From NCBI GenBank assembly GCA_944324435.1, contig CALUWH010000016.1:1-43905 (forward strand): a stretch of DNA of 43,905 nt, in the 5' to 3' direction. Source of the stretch: Candidatus Gastranaerophilales bacterium. GTDB taxonomy: Bacteria > Cyanobacteriota > Vampirovibrionia > Gastranaerophilales > Gastranaerophilaceae. Below are positions 1 through 7,892 of this stretch, piece by piece (position 1 is the first letter of the stretch; every line of letters starts with the position of its first letter). The notes below the pieces were generated by a model. It did not search any database, was not told the DNA's origin, and saw only the letters and a list, made by a program, of their open reading frames with translations. Made by a program: the position numbers and the translations under genes.

Positions 1-318
1 CGAGCCTCGTCTCCCGCTAATTAAAAGACCGTAGAACTTTAGTTCTAACGGTCTTTTAATTTATTGAGATAGTGGCTTGAAGAAGCTTTTTTGCGAGTTG
101 CGCGAGGGAGCTGAGGCTGGAGCGTTTTGCGATTGTGATAAAATCGCATTAGCAAAACGCGTAATGCCGTTAAACGCGACCGAGCAAGACACGAGCCTCG
201 TCTCCCCATAGCGACTCTTTTTTTATTAGCTTGTGAGCTATTTGTAGTCAGGCATTGCCTGACCTACTTTTTATTAGCCCGGATGATAGTAAAACGAGAA
301 GTCCAAGCCCCACTAAAC
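1..318. repeat. Gene-free edge region with hairpins and palindromic repeats
   Basis: No coding region is supported here. The string CGAGCCTCGTCTCCC occurs at 1-15 and again at about 192-206, so 1-15 looks like the right end of another copy of the same element. In the second copy it pairs imperfectly with GGGAGCTGAGGCT at about 104-117. Inside this lies a stem GCGTTTTGC (122-130) / GCAAAACGC (152-160). At about 244-267 is a palindrome around TCAGGCATTGCCTGA, which recurs as GGTCAGGCAATGCCTGACC at 43422-43446. These are typical of small structured interspersed repeats. Confidence 0.55.
19..61. terminator. Bidirectional-type hairpin with T/A-rich flanks
   Basis: The arms (19-38 and 41-61) pair almost perfectly around the core AAAAGACCGT / ACGGTCTTTT, with one bulged base. 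A short A-run precedes the stem and a T-rich run follows it, the usual shape of a rho-independent terminator that could work in either direction. The genes it would serve lie left of the window. Confidence 0.6.
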
Positions 319-1260
319 TTATTGCATCAAATCCGGAATATTATCAAGCAAGTCCGGCTTCTTAACCTCGCTTAGTTTGGGGAGGGGCATATTATTTTTT
401 ACAGCCTTCAAGGCTTCACGTTCCCATTTCATATTCCACATATAAAGCAATGCCGCAAATATTTGCTGTAAAAATAAATATAAACTTGTAGCTATTCCGA
501 TATAAAGAATAACAAGCATCCAGGTTGTATCAGAAAAAACGATTCCTACCTCATCTGCAAGATAAAACATTATTCCTGCCGGAAGAAAAATAAATACAGC
601 AATAGCTTCTATTGATAAAAATCCGATGATAAACTCTGAAACATTATTCTTAATACTTTTGAATCCCTTTTTTACCGCCCTCATCGTGGATAAATCTTCC
701 CAGGCAATTGCAGGATATATAAAAAACACGATTAACCGAACTCCTGATTTTATTAAATCAAAAGTTAGCCCTGCTATTGAAAAACTTTCATATCCTGACA
801 ATGTTTTTGCCATATTCTCATAAGAATTTTCTCTTGTACTATTTTTATCTTTTCTTAAAATCATTTCTAAAACTTCTAATATGAACCAAATTATGGCCCA
901 AACCAGCATTATTGGAAAAGCTTTTAACAGGTCTTTTCGGAGAACCTCATCCAGCGCCTTAAAAAAGCTTAATTTGGAACCGGTTTCTATTTGCTGTATT
1001 ATTTCAAGTACAACTAAAGCACTAAAAGAAAAAATAAAACAACAAACAAATATAATCAAAAAGAATATCCACAATCCTGCAGATAATGATTGGACGCTTT
1101 CCCAATTAAAATAGTAGTAAAAATATATAACCAATGAGGCATAGATTATCCAGCTTATAAACATTGGTACAAGTAGTGTTGGGTACTTTATTAGAATACT
1201 TATAGTATCACCTAAAATTTTAAAAGTGTTATCTATAGAAGATAAAAAATCTTGGCCCAT
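319..1260 (-). CDS. Multi-pass membrane protein of unknown function
   Basis: The protein has about 313 residues and six or so hydrophobic segments, for example IIFVCCFIFSFSALVVLEII and MLVILYIGIATSLYLFLQQI. The overall look is that of DUF6159-like bacterial membrane proteins, but the family assignment is by eye only. The frame is open to 1323, but AGAGG lies 7 nt before the ATG at 1258-1260, so I prefer the start giving MGQDFLSS. An ATG two codons upstream is the alternative. No catalytic motif is visible. Nothing in the neighbourhood suggests a pathway; the gene stands alone, followed by the repeat-rich edge. Confidence 0.7.
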   Translation of the reverse strand: MGQDFLSSIDNTFKILGDTISILIKYPTLLVPMFISWIIYASLVIYFYYYFNWESVQSLSAGLWIFFLIIFVCCFIFSFSALVVLEIIQQIETGSKLSFFKALDEVLRKDLLKAFPIMLVWAIIWFILEVLEMILRKDKNSTRENSYENMAKTLSGYESFSIAGLTFDLIKSGVRLIVFFIYPAIAWEDLSTMRAVKKGFKSIKNNVSEFIIGFLSIEAIAVFIFLPAGIMFYLADEVGIVFSDTTWMLVILYIGIATSLYLFLQQIFAALLYMWNMKWEREALKAVKNNMPLPKLSEVKKPDLLDNIPDLMQ

Positions 1261-1303
1261 GTCCATACCTCTTCTTATATTACCAATAATATTGTACCAT
1301 ACT

Positions 1304-1498
1304 TTAGACAAGATTAATAACAATAATATTGTGAGTCAATGGGTTTTTATTATCTGTTTCTATGAGCAAATAACGTACAGCAGGATCATATTTTGAATCT
1401 TCAACAATTTCCCATTTATCTTCGTTTGCGTAAATTTTATTAAAATAATTAGCAACCCCATTGGCTACAGAATTATTATTTTCTTCTTTTATAGCCAT
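1304..1498 (-). CDS. Small hypothetical protein (uncertain)
   Basis: A 64-codon open frame encodes a charged N-terminus (MAIKEENNN), a central KIYANEDKWEIVEDSKYDP and a hydrophobic tail. Composition is protein-like, but there is no ribosome binding site ahead of the ATG. The sequence upstream in another frame (reading about 1497-1560, INENGPFLNEYEFGLRL) also looks coding, so this may be the remnant of a frameshifted older gene. I do not recognise a family. Treat as possible only. Confidence 0.3.
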   Translation of the reverse strand: MAIKEENNNSVANGVANYFNKIYANEDKWEIVEDSKYDPAVRYLLIETDNKNPLTHNIIVINLV

Positions 1499-1666
1499 TG
1501 CAAGCGCAAACCGAACTCATATTCATTCAAAAATGGGCCGTTTTCATTAATAAGTTTTTAATAGAGTATTTGTAATATAATTCACGATTCACCTTCCTTT
1601 ATTTTTTGTTGTACCCTCCGGAAATGCCAAAAATAAAGTAATTCCTACAATTAGAGAAAATTTCCA

Positions 1667-1936
1667 TTATTTATCTATCATAGAAAAATCTGGAGGAAGT
1701 TTTGCTGCTATTTCTGGAACGAATTTATCTGCCGACATAGAATAAGCTTCTGCCATTTTGAATATAGTCGTTAATTGGGGGTCTTTTTTACCGCGTTCAG
1801 CCTCGCTTATAACTGAAAGAGGGGTATCATTTTCACTACTAAATTTAAATAAGCTTTGTTGCCCACGGAGTTCTTGCATGGTTTTTGCTAAAGCTTCCTT
1901 TATCAAATTTTTCTTATCTGTAGTGTTTCCCTTCAT
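1667..1936 (-). CDS. XRE/Cro-type helix-turn-helix regulator
   Basis: An 89-aa protein, essentially one Cro/C1 HTH domain. Residues about 15-70 carry the family pattern: a first helix (LAKTMQELRGQQSL), a recognition helix region (TPLSVISEAERGKKDPQL) with the typical S-x-x-E-R-G-K-x-x-P signature, and the closing TTIFKMAEAYSMSADKFV helices. No sensory or dimerisation domain follows, so it probably acts as a small DNA-binding dimer. A TTGGA motif about 8 nt ahead of the ATG serves as RBS. Its target is unknown; it lies about 20 nt downstream of rnhA on the same strand and could be co-transcribed. Confidence 0.85.
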   Translation of the reverse strand: MKGNTTDKKNLIKEALAKTMQELRGQQSLFKFSSENDTPLSVISEAERGKKDPQLTTIFKMAEAYSMSADKFVPEIAAKLPPDFSMIDK

Positions 1937-1959
1937 ATTAGAATTCCAAGATTAATGAT

Positions 1960-2439
1960 TTAATCCAGACTTTCTTTTAGATTCTCACCTTTGTAAGCAG
2001 CGACTGCAAGATTGTCGCATCTTTCGTTATACTCGTGCCCTGCATGACCTTTCACCCATACAAACTTGACCTCATGCTGTTCCTTTGCTTTTAAAAGACG
2101 TTTCCAGAGCTCGACATTTTTAACAGGAGCTTTGCTCGCCGTTTTCCAGCCCTTTTTTATCCAGCCGTCAATCCAGTTGTTATTAAACGCATCTACAACG
2201 TATTTACTGTCAGAGTATAAGGTGACTTCACAAGGCTTCTTCAAAGATTCAAGCCCGACAATAACGGCCATTAACTCCATCTGATTGTTGGTTACACACT
2301 TGTAGCCCTCGGAAAGTTCTTTTTCGTGCTTAAAACCGTCTTTATCGACATGCACAAGAATTGTTCCATATCCACCGGGGCCGGGATTGCCACTGCAAGC
2401 ACCGTCTGTATATATATCTACAATAACTTTATCGGACAC
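1960..2439 (-). CDS. rnhA: Ribonuclease HI
   Basis: RNase HI degrades the RNA strand of RNA-DNA hybrids (R-loops, primers). The 159-aa length is normal for bacterial single-domain enzymes. All catalytic residues are visible: D12 in [14 protein letters not shown]55 in QMELMAV, D77 in YSDSKYV, H132 in [14 protein letters not shown], and D142 in the same motif. The start is GTG at 2437-2439, only 2 nt after the stop of the HEAT-like gene and with no clear RBS of its own, so translation is probably coupled to that gene. Confidence 0.95.
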   Translation of the reverse strand: MSDKVIVDIYTDGACSGNPGPGGYGTILVHVDKDGFKHEKELSEGYKCVTNNQMELMAVIVGLESLKKPCEVTLYSDSKYVVDAFNNNWIDGWIKKGWKTASKAPVKNVELWKRLLKAKEQHEVKFVWVKGHAGHEYNERCDNLAVAAYKGENLKESLD

Positions 2440-2441
2440 AA

Positions 2442-2723
2442 CTAAGCTGCAACACCTTTAATTTCTGAAATCAAGTATTTTGCAACCCATTCAAAATCTT
2501 TATTATTGCTTGCAGCTTTTTTAAGATATTCAACAGAAGCTTCGCCTATTCTGATAAGAGTCATTGCTACAACACCGCGCTTAACCCCTCTTACAACCTG
2601 AAGCTGGTTAACAAGTTCAGGAACAACAGCTTTGCCTTGGTCAACAAGTATATTTTCTATTTTGTTTTTAGTTGTATTATCTGCTGTTTCTAATTTGCCC
2701 AGAATTTCTTCTACTGATTGCAT
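2442..2723 (-). CDS. Small HEAT-repeat-like protein
   Basis: A 93-aa all-helical protein. The pattern [25 protein letters not shown] followed by [13 protein letters not shown] resembles two HEAT/PBS-lyase-type repeats, which usually serve as protein-binding scaffolds. An in-frame ATG at 2738 exists, but GGAG lies 7 nt before the ATG at 2721-2723 (protein MQSVEEIL), so the shorter form is preferred. It is immediately upstream of rnhA (2 nt gap) and probably in the same operon. No specific function can be assigned. Confidence 0.75.
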   Translation of the reverse strand: MQSVEEILGKLETADNTTKNKIENILVDQGKAVVPELVNQLQVVRGVKRGVVAMTLIRIGEASVEYLKKAASNNKDFEWVAKYLISEIKGVAA

Positions 2724-2847
2724 ATCTTTCTCCTTCATAATTCTTTCGTTCTTTGCATTTTTATTATAGACGAAATTTTTACGAAATTAAGATTTCCTTA
2801 CATAATCTTAATATCATTGTAAAGATTAATTAAAATTTGAAGAACAT

Positions 2848-3879
2848 TTACAAAATGTTTTCTATATAATTTTCGCACGCTCTTATTTGTGTATAGTTAA
2901 TAATTGTTTTATACGTATTATCTAAAACGAAATTTTGCATATCCGAGTTAATAATTTCTCCGACGATTCCGGCTCGCCAAAAATAACCGTTTTCGTTATC
3001 TTTGATTATTCCTGCGATGCCGTCATTTTCGGAACATACGGTTATGCATCCTGAGGCCATTGCTTCTAAGTACACTATTCCGAAGGTTTCGTTGCGGCTC
3101 GGAAGGAGAAAAATATCGGATTTTCTCATTTCTTCAATGACCTTGTCATGGTTTAGGCGTCCGAGAAACTGAGGTTTTACCGATAATCTTTCTAGTTTTT
3201 GCCTTTCTTTGCCGTCACCTATTATTGTCAGCTCGACATTATCATACTTTTCACATTCAAGAATTACTTTATCAATATTTTTTCGCGCAATCAAATTTGC
3301 GCAAGCTAAAACTCTGTATTTATTTTTCTTCTGCCATTCTTTTTTTATAATAAGTCTCTCATCAATTCCTGAATACGCAACAAAGGTTTTGAGTGCGTAC
3401 TCAGGGAAAATTGCAAGAAATTTTTTTCTGAGAACTTCCGAGCGGCAGGCGATTTTTTTTGCATTTTTATAAGCAAGCTCAAGCTCATGTTTAAAGTAAA
3501 CAGAATAAATCGGATTGGTTAAAACTTCCAAATCAGAGACGTGAACCCCTGCAACAAACTGCCTTTTGAGTTTGTTTGCAAAAATTAATCCGCTTGGCAT
3601 GTGCGCTATCGTAATATCAGGCTCAAAATCCGTTCTGATTTTTGATTTGATATTTCCTAAAAACGGCAGGAAATAATTTATATTCTCAACATCACCATAG
3701 ATTCCGCTTTTATAAAACGGCTTTTTTCTTATAAATGAATTAAAAAGAAAATTTGGTTTTATAACTCTGATTTCGTGCCCCTGATTTTTCCATCCTCTGA
3801 CAAAGTCATATATTGTTCTCGGTGTGGATTTTTCTTCCTCCTTTATCGGATACAAATCTGTAATAACAAGGATTTTCAT
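2848..3879 (-). CDS. Glycosyltransferase family 4 (GT-B fold)
   Basis: A 343-aa GT4-like enzyme that would transfer a sugar from a nucleotide donor to a glycan or lipid acceptor at the cytoplasmic face of the membrane. The N-terminal Rossmann half begins MKILVITDLYPI with an HEIRVIKP strand. The C-terminal half has VELTIIGDGKERQKLERL and the diagnostic SDIFLLPSRNETFGIVYLEAMASG, including the E-x7-E-type donor-binding motif. Length is slightly short for GT4. Its ATG overlaps the permease stop by one base (TAATG), so the two are translated together, an unusual partnership. Acceptor unknown. Confidence 0.85.
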   Translation of the reverse strand: MKILVITDLYPIKEEEKSTPRTIYDFVRGWKNQGHEIRVIKPNFLFNSFIRKKPFYKSGIYGDVENINYFLPFLGNIKSKIRTDFEPDITIAHMPSGLIFANKLKRQFVAGVHVSDLEVLTNPIYSVYFKHELELAYKNAKKIACRSEVLRKKFLAIFPEYALKTFVAYSGIDERLIIKKEWQKKNKYRVLACANLIARKNIDKVILECEKYDNVELTIIGDGKERQKLERLSVKPQFLGRLNHDKVIEEMRKSDIFLLPSRNETFGIVYLEAMASGCITVCSENDGIAGIIKDNENGYFWRAGIVGEIINSDMQNFVLDNTYKTIINYTQIRACENYIENIL

Positions 3880-4751
3880 TAAATATCTCCGTATTTGTTT
3901 TTTTCAAAACAAAAAATATTTATAAGTGAGAACGCCATTACAATAACAAGCAGAACAACAGCGAGCGCGGATGCGTAACCCAAATCCAAATTTTCAAATG
4001 CTCTTTCGTAAATATAATACACAATGGTTTTTGTGGAATTTAAAGGCCCACCTTTTGTCATAACATAGATTTCCGCAAAAACTTTCATAGCGGAGATTGT
4101 ACTTATTGTAGACACAAGCGCAATTGTCGGCATAATATGCGGAATCGTAACCGTGAGGTGCTTTTTAAAGAACCCTGCTCCGTCAATGTCACAGGCTTCA
4201 TAGAGTTCCTGAGGAACACTCATTAGAGAGGCGAGGTAAATCATCATATAATATCCGATACCTTTCCAGATCGTGACCACTGCAACTGAAAAAAGCGCCC
4301 ATTTTGTATCCACAAGCCAACCGACAGAATCAATATGAAATAGCGAGAGCAGGTAGTTCAGAATCCCTTGCTGGGCGTAAAGCCACTTAAAGGCAATTGC
4401 TGCAACAACAATCGATACAATTACAGGGAGGTATAAAAGAATTTTATAAAGCGTTATTCCCCGAATTTTTTGGTTAATCAAGATTGCAATAAAGAGAGGA
4501 AACGTTACAAGAAACGGAACCGCAATTACGAGATACATAAAAGTATTAAACATAACTTTGTAAAATATCGGCTCCTTAAAAAGTTTTACGTAATTATCCG
4601 CGCCGCAAAAAGACGGATGATACAAGCTTGATGAATAGTCAAAAAAACTTAAGCCGAACGTTTGGAAAAACGGAATAAAAAAGAACACAATTAATACTGC
4701 ACACGCCGGCAGTAAGAATAGGTATGGCGTAAATTTTCTGTAATAATTCAT
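3879..4751 (-). CDS. ABC transporter permease, MalF/UgpA-like
   Basis: A 290-aa inner-membrane permease of the carbohydrate-uptake type (CUT1). About six membrane helices are visible, starting with FLLPACAVLIVFFFIPFF. The EAA loop that docks the ATPase is at YEACDIDGAGFFKKHLTVTIP. Normally such a gene sits with a second permease (MalG type), a binding protein and sometimes an ATPase. Here none is adjacent, and the downstream partner is a glycosyltransferase. The only binding-protein candidate in the window is the lipoprotein at 22687, about 18 kb away on the other strand. Substrate cannot be told from sequence. Confidence 0.88.
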   Translation of the reverse strand: MNYYRKFTPYLFLLPACAVLIVFFFIPFFQTFGLSFFDYSSSLYHPSFCGADNYVKLFKEPIFYKVMFNTFMYLVIAVPFLVTFPLFIAILINQKIRGITLYKILLYLPVIVSIVVAAIAFKWLYAQQGILNYLLSLFHIDSVGWLVDTKWALFSVAVVTIWKGIGYYMMIYLASLMSVPQELYEACDIDGAGFFKKHLTVTIPHIMPTIALVSTISTISAMKVFAEIYVMTKGGPLNSTKTIVYYIYERAFENLDLGYASALAVVLLVIVMAFSLINIFCFEKNKYGDI

Positions 4752-4819
4752 AGATTAATTATCTCACCCCGATTAATTGAGGTCAAGTTTATATCCAGAC
4801 ACAAAAATACAGAGATAAA

Positions 4820-5434
4820 TCAGTCAAGTGATTTTATATTGGCTATTATTTTCCCAATTAAAATCAGCTCCGAAGCCGCTCCCTCGGATATTGTACGGAT
4901 TCTGTACTCCGGATTATCGGATTTGATAATTATTTCATCAAGATTTTTAGAGAGACGTTTTACGAAAAATTCGTTATTATAACAAAAAACATAAATCTTA
5001 TTATCCTGAATCTGTTCTCCCTGCCAATGCTCAACTATAAGCTTATCGCCGTTATCAATTGTAGGTGACATACTGTTTCCGGAGGCGTTAATCATCGAAT
5101 ACAACTTGTTTTTAGAATATCCTTTTATCATTGAAACAGATATGGGAAGTTTTGTTTTATCACTGGAAAATACGATATTACCGTTACCGCAGCTTGCAAA
5201 TACATCCGAATAATAATCTATATATGTAATTTCAGGCGAATAATCCGCCCCGAAAAGAGAAATATTAAAAAATTCTTCTACTCGTCTTATTTCACTGACC
5301 GTAACCTCGCTGTCGTTTTTAATCCTGTTGCTCACGGTCTGCCGGGTTATTCCCAGACTTTCCGCAAGCAGAGATTGATTAACAGCTGAGCCTGTTTTTT
5401 CTGAGATTATTGCGATTAGTTCATCCAATTTCAT
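4820..5434 (-). CDS. C1/LexA-like repressor with S24 peptidase domain
   Basis: A 204-aa phage-repressor-style protein. Residues 1-60 form an HTH (SLLAESLGITRQTVSNRI). Residues about 105-200 are a LexA/UmuD-type S24 self-cleavage domain with the serine nucleophile S121 in ASGNSMSPTIDNGD and the general base K159 in FFVKRLSK. Such repressors autocleave when RecA is activated and release their promoter. It faces the plus-strand cassette at 5595-6076 across a 160-bp region with face-to-face promoters and several inverted repeats. Not LexA itself: the HTH is of the Cro/C1 kind and the linker differs. Confidence 0.85.
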   Translation of the reverse strand: MKLDELIAIISEKTGSAVNQSLLAESLGITRQTVSNRIKNDSEVTVSEIRRVEEFFNISLFGADYSPEITYIDYYSDVFASCGNGNIVFSSDKTKLPISVSMIKGYSKNKLYSMINASGNSMSPTIDNGDKLIVEHWQGEQIQDNKIYVFCYNNEFFVKRLSKNLDEIIIKSDNPEYRIRTISEGAASELILIGKIIANIKSLD

Positions 5435-5443
5435 AGTTTCACC

Positions 5444-5543
5444 GATACGAAAATGATGCTTGACATTTGTATCATATTGTCTTACAATAACATACAGAAT
5501 GTAAGTTTATAGTTGATATTAAATCATGTATTTTGCATTCTGT
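5444..5543. promoter_or_regulatory. Candidate operator cluster of inverted repeats
   Basis: Three dyads are visible: GATAC(G)A / TTGTATC (5444-5450 and 5467-5473) spanning the plus-strand -35; CTTACA / TGTAAG (5481-5486 and 5500-5505) spanning its -10 and start; and ACAGAATG / CATTCTGT (5494-5501 and 5536-5543) reaching the minus-strand -35. Their placement fits sites for the adjacent C1-like repressor, but the binding assignment is an inference. Confidence 0.45.
5460..5488 (+). promoter_or_regulatory. Sigma70-type promoter for the two-gene cassette
   Basis: TTGACA (5460-5465) and TACAAT (5483-5488) are separated by 17 bp, close to consensus. The start site would be near 5495, in front of the small gene at 5595. 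The promoter lies between the repressor gene and its own promoter, so the two promoters fire toward each other. Confidence 0.65.
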
Positions 5544-5546
5544 CAA
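5518..5546 (-). promoter_or_regulatory. Sigma70-type promoter for the C1-like repressor
   Basis: On the minus strand there is TTGACA (5541-5546) and TTTAAT (5518-5523) with exactly 17 bp between. Transcription would start near 5511 and run left over the opposing promoter. The -35 box overlaps one arm (CATTCTGT, 5536-5543) of an inverted repeat. Confidence 0.6.
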
Positions 5547-5594
5547 CATTTATCAATCACAAATTTTTAGGTATAAGAAGAGGTTGGGGCTAAA

Positions 5595-5813
5595 ATGAGT
5601 TACCGATACAATGTATCATGCAGTAATACAGTTTCAAAGAATTGGACACCTACGGCAATCGATTGCTACAGGCTGGGATGTGTGTGCTCAAAGTGTAATT
5701 TATACAAGATATATTTTGCACAAAGTAATTATAAGTGCAGAATGAAAGAGACCGTAATTGAACTTGTGCGCAGATGCGGAATACCAAAGGAGGAAATATG
5801 TGCGGAACAGTAA
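5595..5813 (+). CDS. Small Cys-rich protein of unknown function
   Basis: A 72-aa protein with six cysteines, four of them in CYRLGCVCSKCNLYK, which suggests a small metal site or Fe-S binding, followed by a C-terminal helix MKETVIELVRRCGIPKEE. GGGG lies about 8 nt ahead of the ATG. It is the first gene after the plus-strand promoter and overlaps the next gene by 16 nt, so the two form one unit under control of the C1-like repressor. I do not recognise a named family. Confidence 0.7.
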   Translation: MSYRYNVSCSNTVSKNWTPTAIDCYRLGCVCSKCNLYKIYFAQSNYKCRMKETVIELVRRCGIPKEEICAEQ

Positions 5814-6076
5814 GTGCTGAAAACGGGAAAAAAGGCGGTAGACCAAAATATTATACAAAAACTGTAATACCCGGAATAAGTCTTGTTATTCTTACTCCAA
5901 ACCAGTACAATTCACTGCTGGAAAAGTACGGCTATGATTTACTGAAAAAAGCCCTGATAATTTTTGAAAATTGGCTTAAATCAAGTCCTAAAGGAGAAAA
6001 ATATGTAGGCAGAAATAATTACGGACATTTTCGTTCCGACGGGTGGGTTATAAATACCGCAAAGTCTATAGATTGA
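5798..6076 (+). CDS. Small DNA-binding-like protein of a mobile-element type
   Basis: About 92 residues, starting MCGTVSAENGKKGGRPK; the GKKGGRPK segment resembles an AT-hook-like basic stretch. The rest (LTPNQYNSLLEKYG, then GEKYVGRNNYGHFRSDGWV) resembles small proteins carried near replication modules of phages and integrative elements, from memory only. The start is the ATG at 5798 with AAGGAGG just upstream; an ATG at 5774 in the same frame lacks an RBS. It overlaps the Cys-rich gene by 16 nt and ends convergently, overlapping the PLC-like gene by 11 nt. No function can be stated. Confidence 0.7.
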   Translation: MCGTVSAENGKKGGRPKYYTKTVIPGISLVILTPNQYNSLLEKYGYDLLKKALIIFENWLKSSPKGEKYVGRNNYGHFRSDGWVINTAKSID

Positions 6077-6722
6077 CTTTTTTGCTTATTGACTGAAAAA
6101 ACGCCCTTGTTGCGTCAACTCCTCGGTTAAAGCACAAATGCTGAATTTTTATCCAATCTTTTTTATTAAACCTGCTTACTTTAAACCTGCTAGAAAACCT
6201 CGCGGTATCCAGAAATATTTTTCTGACATCTTCCGTATTAAGGCTTTCCGGCTCATACTCAGCGATAAGCTCTTTAATATTTTGAGCGGTGCCGTATTTT
6301 TCCCCTCTCTCAAAATTTTTGTGCAAATAATAATCTCTCATCTTTTGAAGAATCCCTCCGGATTCTGTATGCATAGGCATGGACACGTCTTGAAGAAAAT
6401 GAATTGCATACCCTGCATTACGCAAAAAGTCCTCCCTGTCAAGAGGATTAAGCGAATCTATTACGTGTTTATTAAATTGTCTGTAAGCGTTTTCAGAGGA
6501 CTTGAAGCCATAGCTCTGTTTTTTGGAATCCGGAAAATAAAAATGAGTATTATGGCAAAATCCTAATTCGTTCTTTATCAAATCCGGCATTTGAGAAAAT
6601 CTTGCCAGTTGTCTTTTTTCAACAGACGGCAGCGCAAAATCTTGAAGCGCAAGCATCGTCATTTCTAAGTGCGTTGCTTTATTCCATCCAAATGAAGTTT
6701 TATTTACTGTATCAATTTTCAT
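6066..6722 (-). CDS. Zinc-dependent phospholipase C / P1 nuclease-like protein
   Basis: A 218-aa all-helical protein with the trinuclear-zinc ligand pattern of the PLC/P1-nuclease superfamily: W13, H18, D47, H60, H108 and D112 (AIHFLQDVSMPMH), H118, H134 and E138 (YLHKNFE). The H-x3-D-x5-H spacing matches, W-x4-H resembles P1 nuclease, and the last ligand Glu resembles the phospholipases. Substrate (phosphodiester in lipid or nucleic acid) is therefore open. Known members are secreted and use the free N-terminus of the Trp as a ligand. Here a 12-residue segment precedes the Trp and is not a signal peptide. It starts 2 nt after ychF and is probably co-transcribed. Confidence 0.78.
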   Translation of the reverse strand: MKIDTVNKTSFGWNKATHLEMTMLALQDFALPSVEKRQLARFSQMPDLIKNELGFCHNTHFYFPDSKKQSYGFKSSENAYRQFNKHVIDSLNPLDREDFLRNAGYAIHFLQDVSMPMHTESGGILQKMRDYYLHKNFERGEKYGTAQNIKELIAEYEPESLNTEDVRKIFLDTARFSSRFKVSRFNKKDWIKIQHLCFNRGVDATRAFFQSISKKVNL

Positions 6723-6724
6723 TT

Positions 6725-7822
6725 TTATACCGCAAATCGGAAGTGAACAATATCACCGTCCTGCATTACGTAATCCTTTCCCTCAAGCCTTGTGACACCC
6801 TTGTCTTTGCAGGCCGCGTAAGATTTGTTTTCCGCAAAATCTTTATATGCCGTAACCTCCGCCCTTATAAAGCCTTTCTCAAAGTCCGTATGGATAACAC
6901 CAGCCGCCTGAGGTGCTTTTGTACCACGGGTTATTGTCCAGGCATGAACTTCTTTTTCTCCTGCTGTTATGAATGTAATTAAGTTTAAAAGTTCGTATAC
7001 GGATTTAATCATTTTATCAATTCCGCTGTCTTTAACACCGAGCTCTTCCAGATACTCTTTTGCGCCCTCTTCACCCAACTCAACAAGCTCCTCTTCTATT
7101 CTTGCACAAATTATAACAGTTTGAGCACCTTGTTTCTTTGCGTATTCCTCAACACGTTTTGTATAATCATTGCCCTCTTTCAAATCAAATTCAGATACGT
7201 TTGCGCAGTAAATTACGGGTTTTACCGACATTAAATTAAGCGGCTTCACCGCCTCAATTTCATCTTCATTAAAATGTTCTTTAAGGTTGATAAATTTACC
7301 CTCCTGCAAAAGTTCGTTCAGTTTCTTCAAGGCACCTGCCTCTATTAAAGCGTCCTTATCTCCGGACTTAACCTGTTTAGAGATTCTTGCCTCTCGCCGC
7401 TCTACGGAAGCCAAATCTGCAAGGGCAAGTTCAGTATTAATGATTTCAATATCCGAAATCGGGTCAACTTTTCCGGATACATGTATTGTATTTTCATCAT
7501 CAAAGCAGCGTACAACCTGAATAATAGCGTCGACCTCTCTGATATTATGCAAAAATTGGTTGCCGAGTCCTTCCCCCTGACTTGCACCTTTTACAAGTCC
7601 TGCAATATCAACAAATTCTATAACTGTCGGAATTATCTCTTTTGACTTGCATAAATCCGCGAGAACCTTGAGCCTGTCATCAGGGACTGTCACAATACCA
7701 ACATTAGGCTCTATCGTGCAAAACGGATAATTTGCACTCTGTGCGTTCTTCGCTGCAGTAAGCGCATTAAACAACGTTGATTTCCCGACATTCGGAAGTC
7801 CTACAATTCCGGCTCTTAGCAT
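6725..7822 (-). CDS. ychF: Redox-responsive ATPase YchF (Obg-like family)
   Basis: A 365-aa YchF/OLA1 P-loop protein that binds the ribosome and hydrolyses ATP. Visible are the P-loop GLPNVGKST near the N-terminus, the DIAGLVKGAS switch II, and NVSE in place of the GTPase NKxD, which is the hallmark of its ATP preference. The C-terminus carries the TGS-like domain ending GDIVHFRF. Of two ATGs I choose the second (7820-7822), 8 nt after AAAGGA. It is followed 2 nt later by the PLC-like gene. Confidence 0.96.
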   Translation of the reverse strand: MLRAGIVGLPNVGKSTLFNALTAAKNAQSANYPFCTIEPNVGIVTVPDDRLKVLADLCKSKEIIPTVIEFVDIAGLVKGASQGEGLGNQFLHNIREVDAIIQVVRCFDDENTIHVSGKVDPISDIEIINTELALADLASVERREARISKQVKSGDKDALIEAGALKKLNELLQEGKFINLKEHFNEDEIEAVKPLNLMSVKPVIYCANVSEFDLKEGNDYTKRVEEYAKKQGAQTVIICARIEEELVELGEEGAKEYLEELGVKDSGIDKMIKSVYELLNLITFITAGEKEVHAWTITRGTKAPQAAGVIHTDFEKGFIRAEVTAYKDFAENKSYAACKDKGVTRLEGKDYVMQDGDIVHFRFAV

Positions 7823-7892
7823 TTTCATATCCTTTCAATCATAAATTCTGTGATTTGATTATATCATGAAACTATTTTTAATAAAAACTACT

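Noticed and set aside
6138-6982. Two plus-strand frames of 142 and 126 codons
   Set aside because: Antisense to the PLC-like gene and ychF, both of which have strong motif support.
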